Source: Pseudomonadota bacterium
GTDB taxonomy: Bacteria > Desulfobacterota > Syntrophobacteria > Syntrophobacterales > Syntrophobacteraceae
Reading direction: 5' to 3'
Assembly: GCA_023416335.1 (NCBI GenBank)
Contig: JAEZHY010000309.1
Span: 1 to 15,549, forward strand
DNA: 15,549 nucleotides
Shown: one piece after another, positions 7,261-14,450 of the stretch
Layout: each line of letters opens with the position of its first letter
How positions within the stretch are numbered: the stretch's first letter is position 1
Position numbers and translations under genes: made by a program
Notes under the pieces: model-generated
Told to the model about the DNA's origin: nothing
The model's database searches: none
Seen by the model: the letters and a program-made list of their open reading frames with translations, nothing else

Positions 7261-8919
7261 TTATACGACGTATTTTATCTGAAGGCGCTGAGCCGCATTG
7301 TTGTCGTCGATTGCCAGGGCGTCCGACATCCCGATTGGAAGCGATGTGGACCGTCCAAGCGGCGCAACGATTTTTTTCAGTTCCATGTCGAAAGCGAGGA
7401 ATATATCGACGACGCGCTCTGCAACCTTTTCGGGATCGAGGCGCCTGTAGAGACGCGGATCCTGCGAAGTGATGCCCTTGGGGCACTTTCCGATGTTGCA
7501 GATATTGCAGCGGTCCGATTCGGAACCCACGCATCCGGCAGCGGCCTGCATCATGTACTTGCCGACCTGAACGCCGCTGGCGCCAAGCATTATGAGCGCG
7601 GCGGCGTTTGCTGCGAGTTTCCCGTTTTTCCCGACGCCGCCTCCGGCGAAGAGGGGAAGCTCGTTCTGCTTGCCGAGCTTGACAAGGTTCAGGTAGCAGT
7701 CGCGGATGTTGCTGGCGATCGGGTGCCCCATGTGGTCCATGGAGACGGTGTAAGCTGCGCCTGTTCCGCCGTCTTCACCGTCGATTGCGAGACCGCCGGC
7801 GTAGGCGTTGCGGGTCAGGTTATTGAGAACCGCAAGAGCGGTCGATGTTCCGGAGATTTTCGGGTAGACCGGGACGCGGAATCCCCACGCCATGTACATG
7901 GACTGGATCATCTTCGCAACCGATTCCTCGATGGAGTACTGCGTCTGGTGCGTGGGCGGGCTGGGCAGGCTAACTCCCGGCGGAACACCACGAATTGCCG
8001 CGATCAGCTTGTTCACCTTGTACCACATCAGCAAACCGCCGTCTCCGGGCTTTGCACCCTGACCGTATTTGATTTCGACGGCGCAGGGGTCTTCCTTCAT
8101 TTCGGGCAGGGCGTGAATGATTTCGTCCCAGCCGAAATAGCCGCTTGCGATCTGCAGGATCGTATATTTCAGGAACCTGGAGCGCAGGAGGCGGGGAGGG
8201 CATCCGCCCTCGCCGGTGCACATCCGGACGGGCATTCCGAGTTCCTCATTGAGGTAAGCGACCCCCATCTGGAGGCCTTCCCACATGTTCGGAGAGAGCG
8301 CGCCGAAGGACATGCTGCCTATGAGCAGGGGATAGATTTCCCGTACCGGCGGGACCCAGCCGTTCTCACGGTAGAGCCTCAGATTTTCTTCCGGCGGAAG
8401 AACGCGGCCGAGCAAGGTCCTCAGTTCGAATTCATGCCGCCCGGCATCGAGTGCCGGGTCGGTGAGCATCGAAATACGCGTGAACTTGATCCGGTCGAGG
8501 GTGCCGAGATTCAGGGCGTCGGGCACATTTCTGCGGCCGCCGCGGCTTCTCGGCGAACCACCCCGGTTGATGTGGTAGCGCTGCTTGTCAAGTTCGTCGG
8601 ACTTGCGCGGAATGATCGCCCCGTTCGGGCAAACCATGTTGCACATGGCGCATCCGATGCATGCGTAGGCCGGATCGGTCTTCTGCCGGATGCCGTGATA
8701 GACCTGGTAGACGTTGGACGAAGTGGTTGCCGGGCCGATTTCCGCAAGGGCAGGGATCTGAATGACCCTTTTCCTGTGGACGCCGAGTTCTATTGCCTGA
8801 ACCGGGCATACCGACGCGCAACGCCCGCAGAGCGTACATTTTTCTTTGTCCCAGTCGACCTGCCAGAGCAGGTCCTTCACGCTTAGTGAAGAAGGGGTAA
8901 TGGATCCATTTGAGAGCAT
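7261..8919 (-). CDS. Glutamate synthase FMN-binding central subunit with N-terminal double ferredoxin domain
   Basis: This is the catalytic synthase part: an FMN TIM barrel that reductively transfers ammonia to 2-oxoglutarate to give glutamate. It has 552 residues. Two ferredoxin motifs come first, CTLCGRCASVCP (28-39) and CIGCAMCNMVCP (87-98). The barrel follows with SMSFGALSP (202-210), KYGQGAKPGDGG (284-295, canonical KxGQGAKPGxGG) and DGEDGGTGA (380-388). The Fe-S loop near the C-terminus has cysteines at 463, 471, 474 and 479, spaced C-x7-C-x2-C-x4-C, unlike the usual C-x5-C-x4-C of GltB. The start ATG at 8919 has GGAGG about 8 nt upstream and overlaps the glutaminase gene by 37 nt, which indicates coupled translation. 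It has neither a glutaminase domain nor a GXGXG domain; neighbouring genes supply them. An FMN synthase-family protein acting on another substrate is possible but less likely in this context. Confidence 0.93.
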   Translation of the reverse strand: MLSNGSITPSSLSVKDLLWQVDWDKEKCTLCGRCASVCPVQAIELGVHRKRVIQIPALAEIGPATTSSNVYQVYHGIRQKTDPAYACIGCAMCNMVCPNGAIIPRKSDELDKQRYHINRGGSPRSRGGRRNVPDALNLGTLDRIKFTRISMLTDPALDAGRHEFELRTLLGRVLPPEENLRLYRENGWVPPVREIYPLLIGSMSFGALSPNMWEGLQMGVAYLNEELGMPVRMCTGEGGCPPRLLRSRFLKYTILQIASGYFGWDEIIHALPEMKEDPCAVEIKYGQGAKPGDGGLLMWYKVNKLIAAIRGVPPGVSLPSPPTHQTQYSIEESVAKMIQSMYMAWGFRVPVYPKISGTSTALAVLNNLTRNAYAGGLAIDGEDGGTGAAYTVSMDHMGHPIASNIRDCYLNLVKLGKQNELPLFAGGGVGKNGKLAANAAALIMLGASGVQVGKYMMQAAAGCVGSESDRCNICNIGKCPKGITSQDPRLYRRLDPEKVAERVVDIFLAFDMELKKIVAPLGRSTSLPIGMSDALAIDDNNAAQRLQIKYVV

Positions 8920-10013
8920 ATCCGGACCTCCGAGCGGTCAGAAGGAATGATGACCGTATCTTGATGCATCGGCTGAAAATCTTTGCTTTTGTCACGATCG
9001 GGAATGGCTGCATCGAGCCCGCACATTTCGGATGAAACGGCATACATGCCCTTTTTGCCGCCCGCAACTGCCGGCCGGAGTTTCTTCCGGTCCTGGACGA
9101 GGAAAAGCGAGTTGTCCGGCAGTCGGCCGATCACGCAGTTCGGACCGTCGATTATGAGCCGGCGGCAGGATCGTTTCAGCTGTGTGAGGAATTCACGGTC
9201 CGGATGCCCCTCCATATCGTTTTCCTGAAGAGGCGTTATGACGTGCTTGTATGCCTCGATGCCGAGTCCGAGTCTTCGCAGAGTGTAGTGGGCGATATGT
9301 GTGAAGACTTCCGAGTCGGACTGATATCCCACGTAACCGGGATAACCACGGGACTGGAGGAATTCACGGATCGGTACGAAAGCGGTGTTCTCGCCGTTTG
9401 TCATCGACGCGATGCCCTGGATAAAGAAAGGATGGCAGGCGTAGAGATTGATCGCGTAATTCGTGTTCTGACGTCCCTGGGCTAAAATGACCCTGGCTCG
9501 AAGTTCTTCGTGGTCGAGCTTGAGGTACTCGGCAACCTTCAGAGGATCGCCGATTTCCTTGAGCATGATCACATCCGGCCAGAAGCTGTAAATGATCATG
9601 TCTTCTTTTTCCTCGCCCATCTGCCGCAGCTGGAGGCGGGTGAGCAGGAGGCGCTGCTCGAGTTCCTTCTGATCGAGGCCTTCCCAGGTTTCAGGGTACT
9701 CATAAGCTCGAATGAGGTATACGTCCCGTTTGGGAGTTCCCGGAGGCGGCGTCTTCGGGGTCCTGATAGAGAGCTTGTGCTTCGTCATGAAGCCAAGATT
9801 CATCATGTACTGGTCAAGACGCTTCAATCCGTCATTGGAAAAAATCCCGGACAGGATCGGTGCGCTTTTCAATTCCTCGAAAGGGCCGCTGAGGTCGCTC
9901 AAAAACAGGCCGACTCCCGAGCCGTCATGTCCTTCCCGCATCACATCCAGGGCGCGCATGGCCAGGATGGGAGACTGAGGCTCTTCACTCGTCAACGCGA
10001 ACAAACGGCACAT
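8883..10013 (-). CDS. Class II glutamine amidotransferase subunit of split glutamate synthase
   Basis: This subunit hydrolyses glutamine to give ammonia for the FMN subunit encoded next. It is an Ntn-type amidotransferase whose catalytic nucleophile must be the first residue after Met removal. Starting at the ATG at 10013 gives MCRLFAL, placing Cys at position 2; an ATG three codons upstream (10022) would bury that Cys. The ribosome site also fits 10013. The 376-residue protein shows GHDGSG (28-33), GRQNTN (180-185, glutamine-binding Arg), CHPF (193-196), NGE (206-208) and SDSE (232-235), which follow the class II GATase pattern. The last third is a conserved-looking domain I cannot name. It is first in a three-gene operon and overlaps the synthase gene by 37 nt. 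Similar short class II amidotransferases (YafJ-like) exist, but the context favours glutamate synthase. Confidence 0.9.
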   Translation of the reverse strand: MCRLFALTSEEPQSPILAMRALDVMREGHDGSGVGLFLSDLSGPFEELKSAPILSGIFSNDGLKRLDQYMMNLGFMTKHKLSIRTPKTPPPGTPKRDVYLIRAYEYPETWEGLDQKELEQRLLLTRLQLRQMGEEKEDMIIYSFWPDVIMLKEIGDPLKVAEYLKLDHEELRARVILAQGRQNTNYAINLYACHPFFIQGIASMTNGENTAFVPIREFLQSRGYPGYVGYQSDSEVFTHIAHYTLRRLGLGIEAYKHVITPLQENDMEGHPDREFLTQLKRSCRRLIIDGPNCVIGRLPDNSLFLVQDRKKLRPAVAGGKKGMYAVSSEMCGLDAAIPDRDKSKDFQPMHQDTVIIPSDRSEVRICSQMDPLPLLH

Positions 10014-10024
10014 TGCACTCATTT

Positions 10025-10030
10025 CTCCTT
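10025..10030 (-). promoter_or_regulatory. Ribosome binding site that decides the glutaminase start
   Basis: AAGGAG on the minus strand is only 2 nt from the ATG at 10022, too close for efficient initiation, and 11 nt from the ATG at 10013, within the usual range. This agrees with the need for Cys at position 2 of the glutaminase. Confidence 0.6.
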
Positions 10031-10063
10031 TACAAAATTAAGCTCACCGATCAGGCGAGCAGG

Positions 10064-10075
10064 CAGACTTAAGGT
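10064..10075 (+). repeat. 12-mer direct repeat CAGACTTAAGGT, copy 1
   Basis: This copy is followed 5 nt later by TTTGGC (10081-10086) and lies about 50 nt upstream of the glutaminase start. An identical 12-mer occurs at 10520-10531, also followed by TTTGGC. The core CTTAAG is palindromic. Confidence 0.6.
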
Positions 10076-10168
10076 CACTATTTGGCAAGCGGTCCGGAAC
10101 TCTATCGGAAACCCGGGCAGGAGAAGTAATCACGATCGGAATATTACCGGGACTTTCCAGTTTCGCTA

Positions 10169-10204
10169 TTCAGCTCTTCAGGGTAAAATTTTAGCAGAGC
10201 TGAA
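10169..10204. promoter_or_regulatory. Inverted repeat flanking a TAAAATTTTA palindrome upstream of gltS
   Basis: TTCAGCTC (10169-10176) and GAGCTGAA (10197-10204) are perfect 8-bp inverted arms with a 20-nt spacer holding TAAAATTTTA (10184-10193). On the minus strand the spacer reads TGCTAAAAT, a possible extended -10 element at 10188-10193, which would start transcription about 165 nt before the glutaminase start. No good -35 is visible. An operator-promoter for the gltS operon is a guess. Confidence 0.3.
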
Positions 10205-10519
10205 CATTTAGCCACTTCGTTAACCTGAATAAAGGCTCGAAACTCTTAAATTAGCAGAATAATCTGCGGGTTAGCAAGATAATTTTTCCGTTTCGTTCTG
10301 ATCCCTGCCGGTGGCCCTAAAATTTTGAAAAATACATAACAAGATTGGTTTGAAAAGTATAGGGGCGAATTGGTTTTGCGGACAACCGGAAGTGCGAAGG
10401 ATACGAAAGTTTCTGCCCCCTCAGGCGTGCGCCTTTCTGCTTGCTGCGGCATGGTATGCAAACCCTGTCGAAAGGATGTCCGCGGCGAATGGATGTTTTC
10501 TCTTTCGAAAACGGAGAGT

Positions 10520-10531
10520 CAGACTTAAGGT
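10520..10531 (+). repeat. 12-mer direct repeat CAGACTTAAGGT, copy 2
   Basis: This copy is identical to 10064-10075 and in the same orientation; TTTGGC follows 7 nt later (10539-10544). It lies about 65 nt upstream of the HIT gene, next to TAATAT (10531-10536), which could be a -10 element for that gene. Confidence 0.6.
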
Positions 10532-10597
10532 AATATAGTTTGGCGTTTACCCAGCTTCAATCAAAGGTGTATTGAATTCCTGACCAAGAGAATAGTG

Positions 10598-10981
10598 ATG
10601 ACGACTGAATGTCCGTTTTGCAGGATCTCAAAGCCGGTGTTGGAAAATGACCTGGCGTTTGCCGTATACGATACTTTCCCTGTAAATGAAGGTCACTTGC
10701 TGGTGATCCCCAGGAGACATTACGCGGGGTTTTTTGAATCAACCGGTGGAGAGTATGCGGCGATTCTTGAACTCATCCTGCAGGGAAAAGAGTTGCTCGA
10801 TGTGAGGTACGGCCCTGCAGGCTACAATGTGGGCGTAAACGTCGGCACCGCGTCGGGTCAGACAATCATGCATGTCCACGTGCACCTGATTCCGCGTTAT
10901 CCCGGTGATATCGAAGATCCGGTCGGCGGGGTTCGCGGCGTCATCCCCGCCCGGCAAAAGTATCCTCAGAGGAGTGACTGA
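10598..10981 (+). CDS. HIT-family nucleotide hydrolase/transferase
   Basis: This is the only plus-strand gene in the window, 127 residues. It carries the histidine triad HVHVHLIP (92-99), in which the middle His94 is the expected nucleophile, plus an N-terminal CPFC (5-8) that may bind zinc with nearby histidines. LLVIPRRH (34-41) and GGVRGVIP (110-117) are also typical of bacterial HIT proteins. Family members hydrolyse dinucleoside polyphosphates or nucleoside phosphoramidates; the substrate cannot be told from sequence. The ATG at 10598 is preferred over a GTG directly before it. The ribosome site (AAGAGA, about 7 nt upstream) is weak. It is monocistronic, divergent from the gltS operon and convergent with the M1 peptidase gene, with 47 nt and no obvious terminator between them. 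Confidence 0.93.
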   Translation: MTTECPFCRISKPVLENDLAFAVYDTFPVNEGHLLVIPRRHYAGFFESTGGEYAAILELILQGKELLDVRYGPAGYNVGVNVGTASGQTIMHVHVHLIPRYPGDIEDPVGGVRGVIPARQKYPQRSD

Positions 10982-11028
10982 CCGTCTGCCTTTGCCTGCC
11001 TGCCGGGACGCGTGCAGAGAGAATCATT

Positions 11029-13110
11029 TCAGTTCGTGAAAGTGAAGAGAAGCGGGGAACTGAGGGCGTCCCAGGTTCCCTTGTCCACCACTTTGCCCCG
11101 TTTAAAAGTGACATAGCTGAATTTGCCGTAATGCGTTATTTTCCGGGCCGCCGCTGCCGTCCAATCCTTCTCTGTACCGGCAATGGGCTGAAACAGCGCC
11201 GTGATTTTTCCATCCCGTTTGGGATCGGAGACTGCGAGAAAAATGCAGTCCGCACCAGTGGAATCCGCGAGAGAGAATCCCCCGGGGAAGAGTTTGGCAA
11301 TTCCGGGCACCGATTCGAAAAGAGCCTGCAGCTTTCTTGATTGGGGAAAACCATAGAAGAGAAAATCCGTCTTCTTCATTTTAGAAAGATCGACTTCACC
11401 TTCGTGCAGGATGGGAACGGCTTCCGCTCGCAATCCTGCGAGAAGTATTTCGAAGTTGCCCTGGTCCTGCGGCGGGATGCCGTCGCCCAACACTGCGACA
11501 AGGTCATTTGAGCCTTTTACACTGTTCACGGTCGCGGGAATCTCTTCGGGGCGGAGCAGTCGGAAGATGTTCACATCGGGGTCCGCCGCGAGCTGCTTCG
11601 GAGTGTCGGAGCAACATAAGCTGAAGGGCGTTGCGCCATCCCCGACTGTCGTTTGAGTTTCCGATCTGCTCCGGGAGGATGTCAGCGCGAGTATAATGTC
11701 CAAATTGAAAAAAGGCGGTTTTTGGGCCAGAACGCCGGCAATGCTTCGGCCGCACGCGGCGTTTTCGGAGCGCACGTGATCGAGACTCAGTACAGGCGCA
11801 CCGCTCCCGTCGATCCACTGATCGAAGAATATCCGCGCCTGGTCGGGGTTCCAGCCGCCCTTATGAATGAACGCATCCCTGAAATTTTCCCAGGACGTCG
11901 GGGTGAATAATCTATCTTTATAAATCTCCCTGAGCGATTTCCAGAAAGCTTCATCCCCCAATTTGTTCCTGATCATGTGGAATACGAAAGCCGCCTTCCC
12001 ATAGCCCACGGCGCGCGTTCCGGGGCTCGTCCGGCCTCGGAACCGCCGGAGCGGGAAATCCTCACCCGAAGCAGCAAGGGTTGCATAGTCCTGCAGCACC
12101 TGCCGGCGATAGAGCCTGCCCTCTTCCGGAGAGGCGGTTTCCCTGGAAAGGTAGTCCGCCACGTATGTTGTCAGACCCTCGCACCAGTTTCCCGAATCAT
12201 CATCTACGAGCACTCCGTTCCCCCACCAGGAATGGGCAATTTCGTGCCTCAGGCTGGTCTCCGGAATGAACGGAAGTCGGAGGACGGTCGTTCCCAGAAG
12301 CGTGTAGGATGGGAATCCGTACCCAGTTGGAAAGAAGTTTTCCACGACCGCAAATTTCGAAAAGGGATAGGGGCCATGCAGCTCTTCATAAAACTCTATA
12401 TGAGAGAGGGATGCATTCAGATAAGTCTCGGAAAGCGAATCGGTTTCGGGAAGAAGATAGGTGTAGACGGTTACTTTTCCATTAGTCTTGGAGTGGATGG
12501 TGAACCTTCCCGCAGAGAGTGCCGGACTCTGCCCGATGTCGCCGATCTTCCAAACGGAAACACTCCGATCGCCTTCATCTTCATGCCTGATCAGGTCTCC
12601 GGCCGTAACGGCATACACACCCCGTGGTGCTGTTACCTCGAGGTCGAAAATCTCACGACTGCCGGGAAGTCGCGGATACCACCCGGAATCTGGAAGGAGG
12701 AAAGTCCCTTTTTCCGTTACCGTTCCGACAACCCCAAAACCGGGATTGTCGAAGCTGACCGGGTCTGAAGGGATCGGATCGTTGAAAGCCGCTCTGTAGG
12801 AAATGGTACAGGTCGCGGGCGAACCCGGGGAGAGGAAGGGAAGCTGCAATTCACCGGACCGGAATGAGTATTCCTGAGCAATGCCGTTGAGAAGTACCGA
12901 TTCGATACGGGCTTTGGGAGCGAGATGAAAGATAAGCTGCTTTCCGGAGTGACCCTCGACAAGAATATTGTCCGACGCGGTCAATTCACCTGCATCCGGA
13001 TTCAGTTCGATTTTAAGATCGTGGCGGCAGATTTCTGCAAGCGCGTTTGCACAGGGGAAAACGGCAGTGAGAAGAGCCGAGCAGAGTAGAATCAATGAAA
13101 TATTTCTCAT
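11029..13110 (-). CDS. Secreted M1-family zinc metallopeptidase with non-canonical active-site spacing
   Basis: This 693-residue protein begins with a clear signal peptide (hydrophobic 4-20, probable cleavage after ANALA, residue 25), so it acts in the periplasm or outside. The zinc motif is HEIAH (289-293) and the third ligand is probably Glu311 in NWCEGLTTY. The spacing is one residue shorter than the usual HExxH-x18-E. The place of the GAMEN exopeptidase motif is taken by AVVEN (254-258). Tyr370 in GYGKAAF matches the transition-state Tyr of M1 enzymes. An N-terminal beta domain precedes the catalytic domain. After about 440, a further 250 residues belong to no domain I recognise. No ribosome site is evident before the ATG at 13110, but the signal peptide supports this start. 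It stands apart from the SGNH gene by 181 nt. Peptide-bond cleavage is inferred, and substrate preference is open. Confidence 0.88.
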   Translation of the reverse strand: MRNISLILLCSALLTAVFPCANALAEICRHDLKIELNPDAGELTASDNILVEGHSGKQLIFHLAPKARIESVLLNGIAQEYSFRSGELQLPFLSPGSPATCTISYRAAFNDPIPSDPVSFDNPGFGVVGTVTEKGTFLLPDSGWYPRLPGSREIFDLEVTAPRGVYAVTAGDLIRHEDEGDRSVSVWKIGDIGQSPALSAGRFTIHSKTNGKVTVYTYLLPETDSLSETYLNASLSHIEFYEELHGPYPFSKFAVVENFFPTGYGFPSYTLLGTTVLRLPFIPETSLRHEIAHSWWGNGVLVDDDSGNWCEGLTTYVADYLSRETASPEEGRLYRRQVLQDYATLAASGEDFPLRRFRGRTSPGTRAVGYGKAAFVFHMIRNKLGDEAFWKSLREIYKDRLFTPTSWENFRDAFIHKGGWNPDQARIFFDQWIDGSGAPVLSLDHVRSENAACGRSIAGVLAQKPPFFNLDIILALTSSRSRSETQTTVGDGATPFSLCCSDTPKQLAADPDVNIFRLLRPEEIPATVNSVKGSNDLVAVLGDGIPPQDQGNFEILLAGLRAEAVPILHEGEVDLSKMKKTDFLFYGFPQSRKLQALFESVPGIAKLFPGGFSLADSTGADCIFLAVSDPKRDGKITALFQPIAGTEKDWTAAAARKITHYGKFSYVTFKRGKVVDKGTWDALSSPLLFTFTN

Positions 13111-13140
13111 TTATCAGCTGTGTTCAAGTTTATGTTTTAA

Positions 13141-13186
13141 GGGGCCGCCCCCAGTATGTCCGGCGGTCCAAGGCGCTGCGCCCGAC
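13141..13186 (-). other. GC-rich hairpin potential in the M1 peptidase leader
   Basis: In the 181-nt gap between the SGNH and M1 genes, GTCCGGCG (13158-13165) can pair with CGCCCGAC (13179-13186) at 7 of 8 positions, and GGGGCCGCCCC (13141-13151) can fold nearby. No T-tract follows on the minus strand, so it does not look like an intrinsic terminator. The stretch lies 30-75 nt upstream of a start codon without a visible ribosome site. Confidence 0.3.
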
Positions 13187-13291
13187 ACAAATGCCCGGGG
13201 CAACATCCAGCGCAAATTCTAACCGCTGAATCCTCCAAGTCTACTCTGCAATACGGAAATTGAGGTCAAAAGAGCCGGGCTAATCTGACAA

Positions 13292-14311
13292 TTATTCTGT
13301 GGCGCCGGCGCACCTCTGTGGAATGTAGGCTTTCGATATGAACTCTTTGAGCATTGCCGCCATTTTCTCATGGACCGGTTTCGAGGGGTGATAGGAGTCG
13401 AACCTGCTTGCTTTGAACTGCTCAGTCGTGAAAGCTCCGGTGAGCGTGGAGAGATCGCAGTAGCCGATCTGGTCTTTCCTGAACGCATCGATGACCGGTT
13501 TGAATTCCGATCCGTCTCCTCCCAGGGAAGGCAAGGTTACCATGATGCAGGGGATGTTCTTCCCGTCGGCAAATTCTTTTATTTCACGGAGATAGTTGTA
13601 GGTGGGAGGGAGTTCCGCAGCATTTGCCTTCCTGTCGCTGTGGACCTTTAGAACTCCGATCACGTCCCTCACGGCATAGGTCAGGTGAATATTTCGCAGG
13701 ATTGACTTTATGACCGGGTAATTGCTGAAAAGTCGTGACGTCGCGCTGTGGGTGTTGTAGCCGTCTCTGTCCAGTCCGGGCGTCCGGCCGATGTCGAAAT
13801 CCCCGTAGATCACGCCCACGAGTACAAGGTCCGGATCGATATTAATGGCCCTCTCTCTCAGCGTTGCCGCCATTTCTTTCACACTGTAAGAGGAGACACC
13901 GAAATTGAAGACAGTTACCTTGCATCCCGAGCTTGCCTTATTGAGCATCTGTTCCAGTACATAGGCATATGTGTCCTCGGTCTTGACCCCGTAGCCGAAC
14001 GTGACGGAGTCTCCCAGCACCGCTATTCGAAATTCGTTGGCTGCTTTGGGACCGTAGGATTTGCCGGTAATCATATTCCTGAGGCCGAGGTGGTCGGTGT
14101 TGATGCGTATGTTTCCATGGGCTCTTACGTCATGCATGTCCGGTTTCAGGACGAAGGGAATCTCCGAGTTTTCGGCGAACGGCATGTAGATCGGATCGTA
14201 AAAGTAAATTGTGGAATAGCCGACAAGCCTTACGGCAAGTTCCGAGAGCGCCAGCGTCAACACCAGTATGAAAGCCAGGCAGGCGAGTGATTTGAACAGT
14301 CTTTTGATCAT
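13292..14311 (-). CDS. Membrane-anchored SGNH/GDSL hydrolase-like protein
   Basis: The 339-residue protein has an N-terminal membrane anchor (about 7-29), then a periplasmic SGNH fold. Block I is LGDSVTFGYG (99-108) with the nucleophile Ser102, block II is NFGVSSYS (136-143) with Gly138, and block V is DSYHP (305-309) with Asp305 and His308. Block III, usually GxND, reads GVIYGDFD (166-173), so the expected Asn appears to be Gly170. Proteins of this class act as esterases or acetyltransferases on exopolysaccharides or cell-wall glycans, as AlgX-like proteins do. It lies downstream of a GNAT gene and a second SGNH-like gene on the same strand, after a 139-nt gap. The ribosome site is weak (GGA about 9 nt upstream). 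The substrate is unknown. Confidence 0.82.
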   Translation of the reverse strand: MIKRLFKSLACLAFILVLTLALSELAVRLVGYSTIYFYDPIYMPFAENSEIPFVLKPDMHDVRAHGNIRINTDHLGLRNMITGKSYGPKAANEFRIAVLGDSVTFGYGVKTEDTYAYVLEQMLNKASSGCKVTVFNFGVSSYSVKEMAATLRERAINIDPDLVLVGVIYGDFDIGRTPGLDRDGYNTHSATSRLFSNYPVIKSILRNIHLTYAVRDVIGVLKVHSDRKANAAELPPTYNYLREIKEFADGKNIPCIMVTLPSLGGDGSEFKPVIDAFRKDQIGYCDLSTLTGAFTTEQFKASRFDSYHPSKPVHEKMAAMLKEFISKAYIPQRCAGATE

Positions 14312-14359
14312 TGCTTATCCGTGCAGGTATGCTTGCCAGTCACCAAATAGCCGGTCAGG

Positions 14360-14377
14360 GATTGCATTGTAGCAATC
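14360..14377 (-). other. Small perfect hairpin between the GNAT and SGNH genes
   Basis: GATTGC pairs with GCAATC around a 6-nt loop (14360-14365 with 14372-14377). No T-tract follows on the minus strand. It sits inside the 139-nt gap, where CCGGGC and GCCCGG can also pair at longer range. It may be an mRNA processing or stability element; the role is unclear. Confidence 0.3.
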
Positions 14378-14450
14378 GGAAATCCCGGGCCTGCGCAGGA
14401 GGACTATTTGAGCCCGGTCCTTTTCGACATCCAGAATATACCTATACCGG

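Larger units (their letters stand above)
10014..10597. other. Long intergenic region between gltS operon and divergent HIT gene
   Basis: I see no convincing gene here. Short open frames on both strands (10246-10461 minus, 10350-10538 plus) have no recognisable motif or good ribosome site. The region is AT-richer than its flanks between about 10140 and 10380. It must carry the promoters for two divergent units. It also holds a 12-mer repeated at 10064 and 10520, an inverted repeat at 10169-10204 around a TAAAATTTTA palindrome, and TTAGC boxes at 10191, 10208, 10251 and 10271. A small RNA cannot be excluded. Confidence 0.6.

Noticed and set aside
7237..8886. 549-codon open frame on the plus strand
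   Set aside because: It lies antisense to the well-supported glutamate synthase subunit, has no recognisable domain, and reads like the mirror of conserved codons with GC-rich third positions.
10246..10538. Two small open frames (71 codons minus, 62 codons plus) in the long intergenic region
   Set aside because: No ribosome site, motif or coding-like composition supports either.
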